The notes: a model not told the origin generated them from the sequence alone. Numbered from the stretch's first letter, positions 45,546 to 54,752 are shown. The stretch: 64,000 bases of DNA from Leisingera sp. ANG-Vp (GCF_000813725.1 NZ_JWLD01000037.1:1-64000); one strand, 5' to 3'. Program-made: numbers and translations.

Positions 45546-47600
45546 TCAGAGGATTGTGATATTGCCGGTCAGGTCCTGCAGCTGCAGATCCTCCAGCGTC
45601 AGGATGTCGCCGCCGCCGAAGTCGAACACCACGTCAGACCCGGCCTGGCTGGCATTGCTGAGCGCGTCGGCTTCAGAGGAGAGGCCGAAGCCGCCCAGCA
45701 GCAGCGTGTCGCTGCCGGTGCCGAAGTCGGTGATCGTGGCGGTGTCATGATTCAGCTTGAACTCGAAGGTGTCGGCGCCGCTGCCGCCAGTCATGGCATC
45801 ATCGCCAAAGCCGCCGGTGAGGAAGTCATTATTGTTGCCGCCGAACAGCGTATCGTTGCCGGACCCGCCCTTCAGGCTGTCGTTGCCATTGCCGCCGTAA
45901 AGCGCATCGTTCTGGTTGAAGCCGATCAGGGTGTCGTTGCCATTGCCCGCGACCAGAGTGTCGCCGCCGGTGCCGCCGGACAGCGAGTCATTGCCCTGAT
46001 TGCCGACAAGGCGGTCAGCGCCACTGCCGCCGGAGAGGATGTCGTCGCCTTCGCCTGCGTTCAGGGTGTCGTTGCCGGCATTGCCTGTCAGGCTGTTGCT
46101 GCCGTCATTGCCGGTGATCACATTGCTGGCGGTATTGCCGGTGCCGTCGAGATCGCCGGTGCCAGTCAGCACCAGGTTTTCGATATGATCGCCATGCGCG
46201 CTCAGATCAAAGCTGACCGAGCTGTTGACGGTATCGGTGCCTTCCCCGGCGTCTTCGATGACCGTATCGCCGCTGTGGTTGACCCAGTAGATGTCGTCGC
46301 CGTCGCCGCCGTCCAGCTTGTCCGCATTGCCGCCGCCGTCGAGCACGTCATTGCCATTGCCGCCGAACAGCGTGTCCTGGTTGGCGCCGCCGTCCAGCGT
46401 GTCGGCGCCGCTGTTCCCGGTCAAGGTGTCATTGCCGTTGCCGCCGGTGAGGCTGTCGCTGCCGCCGTCGCCGCGCACGTAGTCGTTGCCGAAGCCGCCC
46501 CCCAGGACATCGCCGCTGCCGCCGCCGCGCAGGGTGTCATGGCCGCCATGGCCATACAGGGTGTCAGCCCCGTCGTTGCCCTCCAGCCGGTCATTGCCGT
46601 TGCCGCCCCGCAGGGTGTCGCTGCCGGCACCGCCGTAAAGCGAGTCATCGCCGTCTCTGCCTTCCAGCGAGTTGTTGGCCTGGTTGCCGGTGATCACATC
46701 GTTGCCTGCGCCAGTGATCACGTTTTCCAGCACGGTGCCGCGGGCAATACCGATATTGCCGGTCAGGCCGCCAACATCCGAGAATTTGGTATCCTCCATG
46801 TCGATGCGTGCATCCTGGCTCCAGGGGCTCACGTCGAGGGTGTCGTTGCCGCCCTGATCATAGATCGTAAAAGCAAACTTCTTCCACGCCACATCATTGT
46901 GCGGCGCGCCGAGATTGCTCCAGGCGTCGAAATAGGTGCCAAGCGGACCGGTGAGATTGGAGTTCAGCCCCCAAATGGTGTTGCCTGCAGTGCCGCCACT
47001 GCCGCCAGGCGCGCCGTAAAGGTTCTGAATGGCGATAACATCCACCATCATCGGCGTCAGCACAAAGCCGAAATCAGCCGACACCGAGGTGTTCTCGACT
47101 TGGTCGAAGTACGACATCACCGACAGCTGCCAGCTGTCATTGGAGAAGGTCTCGTCAACGCCATAGGTGGCGCCGCCGTTGTAGTCCCCCTGATGCCCCA
47201 GCCCCAGCGCATGGCCAAGCTCGTGCATATAGGTCTGCTGGCCGTAGCCGTCGATCTCGGTTCCGTATTGAGCCAGCCAGTCGGTGGAAATGTTGACGGT
47301 GGCAGATTGGGTATTGCCGTTGGTGGAATACGTCGCGTGTGCGTATGCGCCCGGCTGATCATCGGTAAAGGTGATTTGCGCCGCACTGGTGGTTTCTACA
47401 AATTTGATATCGGCGACCATCTCCCAGGAAGCCATCGCCCGCCGTGCCATCTCCTGGCCATCGGCGGTCAGCCCGGTCAGATTGACCGTGATCTGATTGC
47501 TGCTGCTGGTATCGAAACTGTGGCCCAGGTCGCTGTTGTCCTGCCAGTACCCGTCGGTGAGGTAATCCGCCATTTGATCCAAGGTGCCTGCGGCTGCCAT
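45546..47600 (-). CDS. Serralysin-type M10 metalloprotease with RTX repeats
   Basis: A 684-residue extracellular protease. The catalytic zinc motif HELGHALGLGH lies at residues 126-136 and the Met-turn SVMSYF at about 160-165. From about residue 295 many GGxGxDxLxGG calcium-binding nonapeptides follow, and the C-terminal segment (DVVFDFGGGDILTLEDLQLQ) is the usual type I secretion signal region. There is no N-terminal signal peptide, as expected for the T1SS route; transporter genes are not in the window. ATG ending at 47600 follows GAAAGGGACTACC. The upstream region holds repeats that may control it. Function inferred: secreted protein degradation. Confidence 0.92.
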   Translation of the reverse strand: MAAAGTLDQMADYLTDGYWQDNSDLGHSFDTSSSNQITVNLTGLTADGQEMARRAMASWEMVADIKFVETTSAAQITFTDDQPGAYAHATYSTNGNTQSATVNISTDWLAQYGTEIDGYGQQTYMHELGHALGLGHQGDYNGGATYGVDETFSNDSWQLSVMSYFDQVENTSVSADFGFVLTPMMVDVIAIQNLYGAPGGSGGTAGNTIWGLNSNLTGPLGTYFDAWSNLGAPHNDVAWKKFAFTIYDQGGNDTLDVSPWSQDARIDMEDTKFSDVGGLTGNIGIARGTVLENVITGAGNDVITGNQANNSLEGRDGDDSLYGGAGSDTLRGGNGNDRLEGNDGADTLYGHGGHDTLRGGGSGDVLGGGFGNDYVRGDGGSDSLTGGNGNDTLTGNSGADTLDGGANQDTLFGGNGNDVLDGGGNADKLDGGDGDDIYWVNHSGDTVIEDAGEGTDTVNSSVSFDLSAHGDHIENLVLTGTGDLDGTGNTASNVITGNDGSNSLTGNAGNDTLNAGEGDDILSGGSGADRLVGNQGNDSLSGGTGGDTLVAGNGNDTLIGFNQNDALYGGNGNDSLKGGSGNDTLFGGNNNDFLTGGFGDDAMTGGSGADTFEFKLNHDTATITDFGTGSDTLLLGGFGLSSEADALSNASQAGSDVVFDFGGGDILTLEDLQLQDLTGNITIL

Positions 47601-47641
47601 GGTAGTCCCTTTCTGCAATGCCCCGGCACCGCGCAAACCAG

Positions 47642-47730
47642 TAAAATCAACAAAAGCAGGGCGTTAAAATCAACGCCACAGCCGTAGCCCCCTGCATTCG
47701 GTTTGGGTAGCAAGGTATTCCTTACCTTGC
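47642..47730. promoter_or_regulatory. Direct and inverted repeats upstream of serralysin
   Basis: TAAAATCAAC occurs at 47642-47651 and 47665-47674 (23 bp apart). A perfect inverted repeat GCAAGGTA-N5-TACCTTGC lies at 47710-47730. Both are in the AT-rich divergent region between the serralysin and HAD genes and look like operators; no regulator was identified. Confidence 0.5.
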
Positions 47731-47898
47731 ATTGTAGTGTCGAAAATTCCGCTATGATTGCATCACTCCCTAGGCGCGGCGGCCGCTACCCGTTAGCCGT
47801 CATCAGACGGATCGGAAAGATGATGCTTTGCTGGCCATTGCCGCCGCCCTCTGCCATAGCTGGGCGCGCAACAGATCCACGCGCAAGAAGGCCCGGCC

Positions 47899-48774
47899 AT
47901 GACCCAGATCATCACTTCCCTTTCCGACGTCTCCAGCCGCTACAAGGCGCTGTTTGTCGACCTCTGGGGCTGCGTGCACAATGGGATCACTGCCTTTCCC
48001 GATGCGGTTGCCGCGCTGAAGGCTTACCGCGAGGCGGGCGGCATCGTGGTGCTGGTCACCAACTCGCCGAAGCCGCGGGCCGGCGTGGCGGCGCAGCTGG
48101 GCCAGTTCAACGTGCCGGATGATGCCTATGACACGATCTCCACCTCGGGCGATTCCGCACGGGCGGCAATGTTCACCGGCGCGGTCGGCAACAAGGTCTA
48201 TTTCATGGGTGAGTGGCAGCGCGATGCAGGTTTCTTCGAGCCGCTGCATGTTATTCATGAGCCCGTCGAGATCACCCGGGTGCCCCTGCAGGAGGCCGAA
48301 GGCATTGTCTGCTGCGGCCCGTTCGACACCATGGCCGACCCGGAGGTGAACCGGGCCGATTTCCTTTATGCCAAGCAGAAGGGCATGAAGCTCTTGTGCG
48401 CCAACCCCGACATCATCGTCGACCGCGGCGAAAAGCGGGAATGGTGCGCGGGCGCCCTGGCAAAGCTCTACACCGAAATGGGCGGCGAGAGCCTCTACTT
48501 CGGCAAACCGCATCCTCCGATTTACGACCTGGCCCGTCTGCGTCTGCAGGAAGTGGCGCCGGGGATTGCCGATTCCGAGATCCTGGCGATCGGCGACGGG
48601 CCGCATACGGATATTGCCGGCGCCATGGGCGAAGGCATCGATTCTCTGTTCATTACCGGCGGGCTTGCGGCCAGAGAGACAAAGACATCGGTCCAGCCGG
48701 ATCCGGAAGCGCTGGCTGCCTACCTGGCGCAGGAGCAGTCTGCCCCCACCTATGCCATTGGTTTCCTGCGCTAA
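47899..48774 (+). CDS. TIGR01459 family HAD-type hydrolase
   Basis: A 291-residue HAD phosphatase (class IIA cap). The nucleophile D18-region motif is LFVDLWGCVHNGITAFPDAV (Asp then Trp-Gly in place of DxD), with VTNSPKPR and GDGPHTDIAGA as further motifs. The Trp-Gly-Cys variation is typical of this subfamily and seems to replace the usual second Asp. Substrate unknown. Monocistronic with terminator at 48826-48853. Confidence 0.88.
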   Translation: MTQIITSLSDVSSRYKALFVDLWGCVHNGITAFPDAVAALKAYREAGGIVVLVTNSPKPRAGVAAQLGQFNVPDDAYDTISTSGDSARAAMFTGAVGNKVYFMGEWQRDAGFFEPLHVIHEPVEITRVPLQEAEGIVCCGPFDTMADPEVNRADFLYAKQKGMKLLCANPDIIVDRGEKREWCAGALAKLYTEMGGESLYFGKPHPPIYDLARLRLQEVAPGIADSEILAIGDGPHTDIAGAMGEGIDSLFITGGLAARETKTSVQPDPEALAAYLAQEQSAPTYAIGFLR

Positions 48775-48825
48775 AACCTCCTGAAAGCCCCCGTGCCATG
48801 GTACCGGGCGCCCTCTGATGTGTTC

Positions 48826-48853
48826 AAACCCCGCCTGCCCCGGCGGGGTTTTT
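48826..48853 (+). terminator. Terminator after the HAD hydrolase
   Basis: AAACCCCGCC/GGCGGGGTTT stem with 6-base loop, followed by TTCTTT. Confidence 0.9.
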
Positions 48854-48971
48854 CTTTGTCAGAAATCTCTTGATTTTCTGCACCTGCAAAGTAATAAAGT
48901 TGCGCAAGCGGGCAATCGGGCGCGCAAATGTTTCATCGACGCCTGAAGGGAACAGGCGAACGGAGGATCGA

Positions 48972-49415
48972 ATGTTGGACAACATGCCGCGCGGAACCAT
49001 CTGCATCGAAGACATCGAGATGGGCATGACCCGTTATGTGCGCAAGGTCATCACCGATGAGGACATCCAGATGTTCGCCCAGGTCTCGACCGACCACAAT
49101 CCGGTGCACCTGGATGACGAATACGCCAATGACACCATGTTCCAGGGCCGCATTGCCCATGGCATGCTGACCGCGGGGCTGATCTCGGCGGTGATCGGCG
49201 AGCAGCTGCCCGGCCACGGCACCATCTACATGAGCCAGTCGCTGAAGTTCCTGGCGCCGGTGCGCCCGGGCGACATGGTGCTGGCCGAGGTCGAGGTGAC
49301 CGACATTGTGATCGAAAAGCGCCGGGTCAAGCTGGACTGCCGCTGCATGGTGGACGGCAAGAAGGTGCTGGTGGGCGAAGCCATGGTGATGGCGCCGTCG
49401 CGCAAGTTCGACTGA
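48972..49415 (+). CDS. MaoC family dehydratase
   Basis: A 147-residue hotdog-fold enoyl-CoA hydratase-like protein. The hydratase 2 motif can be seen in FAQVSTDHNPVHLDDEYA (Asp and His catalytic) and the RIAHGMLTAGLISAVIG segment. ATG 48972 follows CGGAGGATCGA. Family members hydrate (R)-3-hydroxyacyl-CoA precursors in fatty acid or PHA metabolism; the actual substrate is unknown. Followed by the second hairpin-repeat element. Confidence 0.9.
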   Translation: MLDNMPRGTICIEDIEMGMTRYVRKVITDEDIQMFAQVSTDHNPVHLDDEYANDTMFQGRIAHGMLTAGLISAVIGEQLPGHGTIYMSQSLKFLAPVRPGDMVLAEVEVTDIVIEKRRVKLDCRCMVDGKKVLVGEAMVMAPSRKFD

Positions 49416-49428
49416 GGCGGTCTTAAAA

Positions 49429-49498
49429 AGGGGGCGTTGCCCCCTCGGCCCGTGCCGGGCCTCACCCCCAGGGTATTTTTGACCAGAAAGAAGCGGCA
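49429..49498 (+). repeat. Hairpin plus 26-bp repeated motif, copy 2
   Basis: Stem AGGGGGC/GCCCCCT at 49429-49445 right after the MaoC stop, then the motif at 49473-49498 that differs in one base from 30480-30505 (T instead of C at the seventh position). Confidence 0.7.
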
Positions 49499-49940
49499 TT
49501 GGCGGCGGTTCGGCCCCGTGCGCGCAGCACTTAGAGCCGCCGGGGCAGCCTGCCCGGGCGGTTTTGCTTTGGCTGGTTCTGTCTGCATGGCGCGGGGTCC
49601 GCGAAGGATGGCGGCGCCGCCGGATGGAGCTGGACAGACCCCGCGGGGCCCGCTCGGACAAGCTGGCTTGAACGAGCCCCTTTTTATCGGAGCCGGTTTC
49701 CGGGTGCTGCGCAGGCGGCCTCACAGTTCGCCTGCGCCTCTCATCATGGCCCCGGCGCGCGGGGCCTTGGCGGGTGATCTTGATCACTTGGGAGCATGGC
49801 AGAGGGGCATGAGGATCAGGTGAAGGCGGCGTTCGGCGGGGGCGCAACGCCTGCCTGCTCAGATCGCTTTCACACCGATTACACAGCCAATCCATCCTAT
49901 CCAAGGCACTATCTCAAAGGAGCAAAACAGTTCCGCCCGC
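49499..49940. other. GC-rich non-coding region with FNR-like palindrome
   Basis: No supported gene. It holds a hairpin GGCCCCG-N3-CGGGGCC at about 49749-49765 and the palindrome GTGATCTTGATCAC at 49774-49787, close to the FNR/Dnr layout TTGAT-N4-ATCAA with one change per half. An ATG frame of 69 codons begins at 49796 but looks like noise. Confidence 0.4.
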
Positions 49941-50180
49941 TCATTCCGCCGTCAAACAGAAAGAATTTTCTTGGCAGATATCTGTGTCTAATCCGAAGAA
50001 GCTGATCATCGTGTTATTGATGGCATGAGGGCCGCCCTTGCCACTTGCAGCCATCGTGAAGATAACCCACTCGCGACGGCCGTTTGAATCTTCGACAAAT
50101 GAATAGGAATGAGCTTGGCTCAGAGGATCATCATTGAAACTCAGCCCGTTGATCCTTTGGAAGAGATTCCACTCTGCCTG
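49941..50180 (-). pseudogene. Gene fragment without start codon
   Basis: A minus-strand frame of 79 codons with protein-like sequence (SYSFVEDSNGRREWVIFTMA, then SGKGGPHAINNTMISFFGLD) ends in TGA but has no ATG, GTG or TTG near its beginning, where a stop codon lies at 50181. It is AT-richer than core genes. It overlaps the first 24 codons of the plus-strand gene at 50109. Best read as the 3' part of a lost gene; family not recognised. Confidence 0.4.
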
Positions 50181-50558
50181 TCACAAAACCAGTTGAAAGC
50201 CTTCGCGGCTTCAAAAAACTGGTCCCTTTCCCTGGCTTCAAACGGCACGTGGCTGGTCACCCCGCCAGGCCTTTCTCTGCGGTTTGGAGACGGCAATCTT
50301 GCCTCCGTTTCCAGAGAAGCTCCTGGCGATTTTGATGAGTTTATGAAGCTTGCTTTTCGAAGGCAGATAGACAGCAAGGTATCCACACAAGACGTTGAGT
50401 TTTTTGCACTGCCGACGGCTGGCTTGGGTCAGCTGAGTATGGTTAAGGCCGTGTTTGAGCTGCCGAACGATCGGCGGGTGACCTACCATTTCAGCACCCT
50501 GGCAAGCCAGTCCTATATTATGAACACCCATTCTTCGTTGTCCAACTGCGGAAATTGA
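50109..50558 (+). CDS. Hypothetical accessory protein
   Basis: A 149-residue protein with no recognised domain and lower GC than neighbours. It has mixed alpha/beta character (NWSLSLASNGTWLVTPPGLS, then FFALPTAGLGQLSMVKAVFE) and no signal peptide or membrane segment. ATG 50109 is preceded by AATAGG but with almost no spacing, so the start is weak. It sits in an islet between MaoC and ribF. The reading on the opposite strand at its 5' end makes this call uncertain. Confidence 0.5.
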   Translation: MSLAQRIIIETQPVDPLEEIPLCLSQNQLKAFAASKNWSLSLASNGTWLVTPPGLSLRFGDGNLASVSREAPGDFDEFMKLAFRRQIDSKVSTQDVEFFALPTAGLGQLSMVKAVFELPNDRRVTYHFSTLASQSYIMNTHSSLSNCGN

Positions 50559-50734
50559 CGGCTGACCAAAAGCGCTGTTCGGGCCAGAATTGAAGTGCCA
50601 TTGGAATCCTTTTTGGGAGCCCATGGTGTTTTCCTGGCTGCCAGCTTGAATTTCTGCGGGAGGCTTGCAGCTCCGTCCCTTTCTCGCAGCACAGGCCGCT
50701 TGAACCGGCTGCGGCATAGCGATAGGCATGCGCC

Positions 50735-51667
50735 ATGCGTATCGTCAGAGATTATGAATTCGTCGAAGTCCAGGACCGGGGCGCCACGGTTGCCATCGGC
50801 AATTTCGACGGCGTGCATCTGGGCCATCAGTCGGTGATCGAACTGGCCCGCAAGGCGGCGCCGGAGGCTCCGCTGGGGGTGATGACATTTGAGCCGCACC
50901 CGCGCGAGTATTTTGCGCCCGATGCGCCGCCCTTTCGTCTCATGCGCGCCGAGACCCGCGCTCACCGGCTGGAGAAGCTGGGGGTGAAGCGGCTTTATGA
51001 GCTGAATTTCAACACTGCGCTGTCGAGCCTCAGCCCCGAGGAATTCGCCCGCGACGTGATTGCCGAAGGGCTGGGGCTGGCGCACGTGGTGGTCGGCGCC
51101 GATTTCTGCTTTGGCAAAGGACGCGCAGGCAATGCCGTAGACTTGCAGCGCTTTGGCGCGCAATACGGGTTTGGCGTCACCATTGCGCCTTTGATGGAGT
51201 ATTCCGAGCACGCAGTCTCCTCCACCGCGATCCGCAATGCGCTGAGCGAAGGCCGGCCAGCGGATGCCAAGGAGATGCTGGGCCATTGGCACCGGATCGA
51301 AGGCACTGTGATCGGCGGCGAGCAGCGCGGGCGTGAGCTGGGCTTTCCAACCGCCAACATGTCGATCGACGGGCTGCACCAGCCCCGGTTCGGGGTCTAT
51401 GCAGTGCTGGTCGATGTGCTGGACGGCCCGCATGAAGGCAGCTACTTCGGCGCTGCCTCCATTGGCGTGCGGCCGATGTTTGGCGGCGAAGTGCCTAATA
51501 TCGAAACCTTCCTGTTCGATTTTTCCGGTGACCTTTACGGCGCGACGCTGTCCGTCGGGCTGGTGGCCTTTCTGCGGCCGGAGCTGAAGTTCGACGGGCT
51601 GGATGCACTGATTGAACAGATGGACGCGGATTGCACCAAGTCGCGCGAAATCCTGGCAGCGCTATGA
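50735..51667 (+). CDS. ribF: Bifunctional riboflavin kinase / FAD synthetase
   Basis: A 310-residue enzyme making FMN and FAD from riboflavin. The N-terminal nucleotidyltransferase domain shows AIGNFDGVHLGHQSVI (about residues 20-35) and VVGADFCFGKGRAGN; the C-terminal kinase domain shows ELGFPTANMSI and the YFGAASIGVRPMFGG segment. Overlaps the next start by 4 bases (ATGA). No FMN riboswitch was seen upstream. Confidence 0.97.
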   Translation: MRIVRDYEFVEVQDRGATVAIGNFDGVHLGHQSVIELARKAAPEAPLGVMTFEPHPREYFAPDAPPFRLMRAETRAHRLEKLGVKRLYELNFNTALSSLSPEEFARDVIAEGLGLAHVVVGADFCFGKGRAGNAVDLQRFGAQYGFGVTIAPLMEYSEHAVSSTAIRNALSEGRPADAKEMLGHWHRIEGTVIGGEQRGRELGFPTANMSIDGLHQPRFGVYAVLVDVLDGPHEGSYFGAASIGVRPMFGGEVPNIETFLFDFSGDLYGATLSVGLVAFLRPELKFDGLDALIEQMDADCTKSREILAAL

Positions 51668-52143
51668 AGCCAGTGAAGGATGTCATTGACCGGTCCGGCC
51701 TGGGCAAGCGGTTTTGGGAGAAGAAGCCGCTTGCGGAGCTGAACGAGAAAGAATGGGAAGCGCTGTGCGACGGCTGCGGCAAATGCTGCCTGAACAAGCT
51801 TGAGGACGAGGAGACCGGCGAGGTTGCGCTCACCCGGGTCGCCTGCCGCCTGCTGGACGACGCCACCTGCCGCTGTGCGCAATACCCGATCCGGCACCAG
51901 TTCATCCCGGAGTGCATCGTGCTGAAACCCGAGAATCTGGACACCCACGCCTATTGGATGCCGGAGACCTGTGCCTACCGGCTTCTGTGGCAAGGCAAGC
52001 CGCTGCCGGAATGGCATCCGTTGCTGACCGGCACGCCGGAAAGCGTGCATGAGGCAGGTGTTTCAGTGCGCGGCTGGACTGTGTCGGAGTTCGAGATTTC
52101 CGAAGACGAGTGGGAAGACCACATTATCGAAGAGCCAACCTGA
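51664..52143 (+). CDS. YcgN family cysteine-cluster protein
   Basis: A 159-residue YcgN/UPF0260 protein. The family's Cys cluster is seen in C35, C38, C41, C42 (LCDGCGKCCLNKL), with further Cys in TRVACRLLDDATCRCAQYP and PETCAYRL. A metal cluster is likely but unproven. ATG overlaps ribF, so translation is coupled. Function unknown. Confidence 0.9.
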   Translation: MKPVKDVIDRSGLGKRFWEKKPLAELNEKEWEALCDGCGKCCLNKLEDEETGEVALTRVACRLLDDATCRCAQYPIRHQFIPECIVLKPENLDTHAYWMPETCAYRLLWQGKPLPEWHPLLTGTPESVHEAGVSVRGWTVSEFEISEDEWEDHIIEEPT

Positions 52144-52176
52144 TATTTTCCGGCTTCCGTTTCAAGGAGTTCATCT

Positions 52177-53211
52177 ATGCATTTCGCCTCAGACAATTCC
52201 GGACCGGTGCCGCAGCAGATCCTGGATGCTTTGGCCAGGGCCAATCAGGGTTACGCCATGGGCTATGGCGCCGACACGGAGATGGCCGGGGTGACGGCCC
52301 GGATCCGGGAGATTTTCGAGGCGCCGGAGGCCGCGGTCTATCTTGTGGCCACCGGCACCGCCGCCAATGTGCTTGCTTTATCGACCCTGTCGCAGCCCTG
52401 GCAAACTGTCTTTTGCACCCTCCCCGCGCATATTCTGCAGGATGAGTGCAACGGGCCGGAGTTCTACACCGGCGGTGCAAAGCTCACACCGGTCACGGAC
52501 GCAGGTAAGATGACCCCTGACGATTTGCGCACCGCCATCGAAGGCGAAGAGAGCCGCGGCGTGCACGGACCGCAGCGCGGGCCGGTGTCGCTGTCCCAGG
52601 TTACCGAACAGGGCACCGTCTATTCCTTGGCTGAGTTGGAGGCGCTCGGCACCGTGGCCCGGGACTATGGTCTGCCAGTGCATATGGACGGCGCGCGCTT
52701 TGCCAATGCTCTGGTCTCGCTTGACTGCACGCCCGCAGAGATGACCTGGAAGGCGGGAGTGGATGCGGTCTCTTTCGGCGGTACCAAGAACGGCTGCATC
52801 GGTGTGGAGGCGGTGATCCTCTTTGACCCGGCCCTTGCACAGCAGTTCGAGTACCGCCGCAAGCGCGGCGCGCATCTGTTCTCCAAGCACCGCTATCTGT
52901 CGGCGCAAATGCTGGCCTACCTGAGCGATGATCTGTGGCTGGACAATGCCCGGGCCGCCAATACCAAGGCTGCGCTGCTGGCCGAAGGGCTGTGCGCCGC
53001 CGGTGCAAGGCTCAGCCACCCGGTACAGGCGAATATGATTTTTGCCGCCCTGCCCCGCGGCACCCACCGCCGGCTGTTTGAAGCCGGCGCCGCGTATCAC
53101 CTGTGGGATGGCGGTCTGGAGGGGTCGGACGAGGAGCTGGTCACCGCCCGTTTTGTCTGCGACTGGTCGCTGCCGGATTCGCAGGTGCAGGCGCTTCTCT
53201 CCCTGCTGTGA
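52177..53211 (+). CDS. Low-specificity threonine aldolase-like PLP enzyme
   Basis: A 344-residue fold-type I PLP enzyme of the beta-eliminating lyase family, splitting L-threonine-like amino acids to glycine and an aldehyde. PLP lysine K204 (SFGGTKNG), D171 (HMDGARFANA) and the opening FASDNSGPVPQQIL agree. RBS: AAGGAG before ATG. It is 33 bases after the YcgN gene, probably in one operon with ribF. Confidence 0.92.
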   Translation: MHFASDNSGPVPQQILDALARANQGYAMGYGADTEMAGVTARIREIFEAPEAAVYLVATGTAANVLALSTLSQPWQTVFCTLPAHILQDECNGPEFYTGGAKLTPVTDAGKMTPDDLRTAIEGEESRGVHGPQRGPVSLSQVTEQGTVYSLAELEALGTVARDYGLPVHMDGARFANALVSLDCTPAEMTWKAGVDAVSFGGTKNGCIGVEAVILFDPALAQQFEYRRKRGAHLFSKHRYLSAQMLAYLSDDLWLDNARAANTKAALLAEGLCAAGARLSHPVQANMIFAALPRGTHRRLFEAGAAYHLWDGGLEGSDEELVTARFVCDWSLPDSQVQALLSLL

Positions 53212-53245
53212 CGCTTGGACAGGGGGCTCTGCTCCGGGTCCCTGT

Positions 53246-54046
53246 TCAGTGCTCTGCCCAGAACCCGCGCAGTTGCGTTGCGGTTGTTTCCGGATGGGTC
53301 ACTGGCAGCATATGGCCGGCGCCGGGTATTGTGATGCAGCGGGCGCAGGCCAGTCTGCGCGAAAGGCCTGCAGCCACCGCCTGCATCACCGGCAGGCTGG
53401 CGCCGCCGGACAGCAAAAGCACCGGCATAGACACCGGATCCAATGCGCCCGCTGCCAGGGTACCGTTCTCATCCAGATGCAGCGTCTGGTAGCTTGCCGG
53501 GATCACCGGCATCGCCCGCACCATCGCTGCGCGCACCTGCTCCGGAAGGTCCGGCCATTTTGGGTCGCCGGTTCCCCACATCCGGTTGAACAGGCGGGCG
53601 GCCAATTCGATATCCCCGGCTGCCAGCGCCGCATCCACGGGCTGACTCTCGGCTTCCATCCTGGACAGAACGCCAGGGTCATCCGCCCGCGCCGCTGCAA
53701 ACAGCACCGGCTCGATCAGGGTGAGGCTGCGCACCAGCGCGGGACGTGCCATTGCCATCCGCAGTGCCACAGTGGCACCAAAGGAATGGCCCATCAGATC
53801 AACCGGCTGCGTCAGCAGCGCCAGCCCGGCTTCAACGTTCTGCAGCTGGTAATTCCCCTGCCCGTCCCAATCCGGGCTGCGGCCGTGGCTGAGCATGTCG
53901 AAAGCCGTCAGGGTGGCCTCCTCTGCTAACTCCGCCGCCAGTCCGCGCCAGGCTCCGGAGTGCGCCAGCGAGCAATGCACCGCCAGCACCTGCCGCGGGC
54001 CATTGCCGAAGCTGCGGGAAAACACTCCCGCCGGAAGATCCTTCAC
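53246..54046 (-). CDS. Alpha/beta fold hydrolase
   Basis: A 266-residue cytosolic hydrolase. LAVHCSLAHSGAW is the oxyanion segment, GHSFG (about residues 86-90) holds the nucleophile Ser, and GHMLPVTHPE near the C-terminus gives the His. It overlaps the DsbA-like isomerase gene by 4 bases. The two may act on aromatic or dicarbonyl compounds, which is inference. Confidence 0.88.
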   Translation of the reverse strand: MKDLPAGVFSRSFGNGPRQVLAVHCSLAHSGAWRGLAAELAEEATLTAFDMLSHGRSPDWDGQGNYQLQNVEAGLALLTQPVDLMGHSFGATVALRMAMARPALVRSLTLIEPVLFAAARADDPGVLSRMEAESQPVDAALAAGDIELAARLFNRMWGTGDPKWPDLPEQVRAAMVRAMPVIPASYQTLHLDENGTLAAGALDPVSMPVLLLSGGASLPVMQAVAAGLSRRLACARCITIPGAGHMLPVTHPETTATQLRGFWAEH

Positions 54047-54645
54047 GCCGCCTGTCCCGCCAGATGTGCGTCCAGGTCTTCCAGCCGGTCCTGCCCCCAG
54101 AACCGCCCCCCGTCCGCAGTCACCCAGAACGGCGCCCCGAACACCCCGGCACTGACTGCATCCTCGAGGTTTTGCGCATAGGTCTCCGCTCCGGCCAGGA
54201 GGCCGCTGTCGGCTAGCGCTGGGTCAAAGCCGGCGCCGCTGAGACAGCCGCGGATCACATCGTCTTCGGCGATGTTCCTCTCCTCCGCCCAGCAGGCGCG
54301 CAAGATCGAATGCACCAACTGGCCCATATCGCCGCCGCCCGCCCGCTGCGCCGCGATAATGGCATAAGAGGACGGCGCAGCGTTGGTGGGCCAATGCGCC
54401 GGTTTCAGGTTGACGGGCATATCCAGCTTTGCCGCCTGCCGCTGCAGCTCGATCAGCCGGTATTCCTGGCGCGAGGGATGGCGCTCGCCCGGCGGAGTGC
54501 CGCCGGTGCGGGGAAACAATGAAATAATGTCCAGCGGCTTGCAGTTCACCGTCACGCCGTGGCGAGCGGCGATCTCCCAGGGCCTTGTGCCGGCCAGATA
54601 GGCAAAAGGCGACAGGGTTGAGAAGTAAAAATCCATAGCTGCCAT
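54043..54645 (-). CDS. 2-hydroxychromene-2-carboxylate isomerase-like DsbA family protein
   Basis: A 200-residue thioredoxin-fold protein of the HCCA isomerase/kappa-GST group: FYFSTLSPFAYLAG (Ser in place of the Cys pair), PLDIISLFPRTGGTPPGERH, and GVFGAPFWVTADGGRFWGQD at the C-terminus. Members use glutathione to isomerise aromatic intermediates. Lies upstream of the hydrolase, overlapping it. Confidence 0.9.
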   Translation of the reverse strand: MAAMDFYFSTLSPFAYLAGTRPWEIAARHGVTVNCKPLDIISLFPRTGGTPPGERHPSRQEYRLIELQRQAAKLDMPVNLKPAHWPTNAAPSSYAIIAAQRAGGGDMGQLVHSILRACWAEERNIAEDDVIRGCLSGAGFDPALADSGLLAGAETYAQNLEDAVSAGVFGAPFWVTADGGRFWGQDRLEDLDAHLAGQAA

Positions 54646-54752
54646 TGGTTGTTTCTCCCGCTAATAACTTTGCGTGAAGGTATGTGCGTGCTAAGCGGGG
54701 TTCAATATCACGAATCTGACACATAGCCATTGCTGCCTGGGGATATCAGCCA

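Noticed and set aside
45438..47687. Long plus-strand frame of about 750 codons
   Set aside because: It is antisense to the RTX protease and arises from its repeated GGxGxD codons; composition is repetitive (AAEAV-type) with no domain.
49796..50005. 69-codon plus-strand frame near the FNR-like box
   Set aside because: No RBS, mixed composition, and overlaps the more convincing minus-strand fragment.
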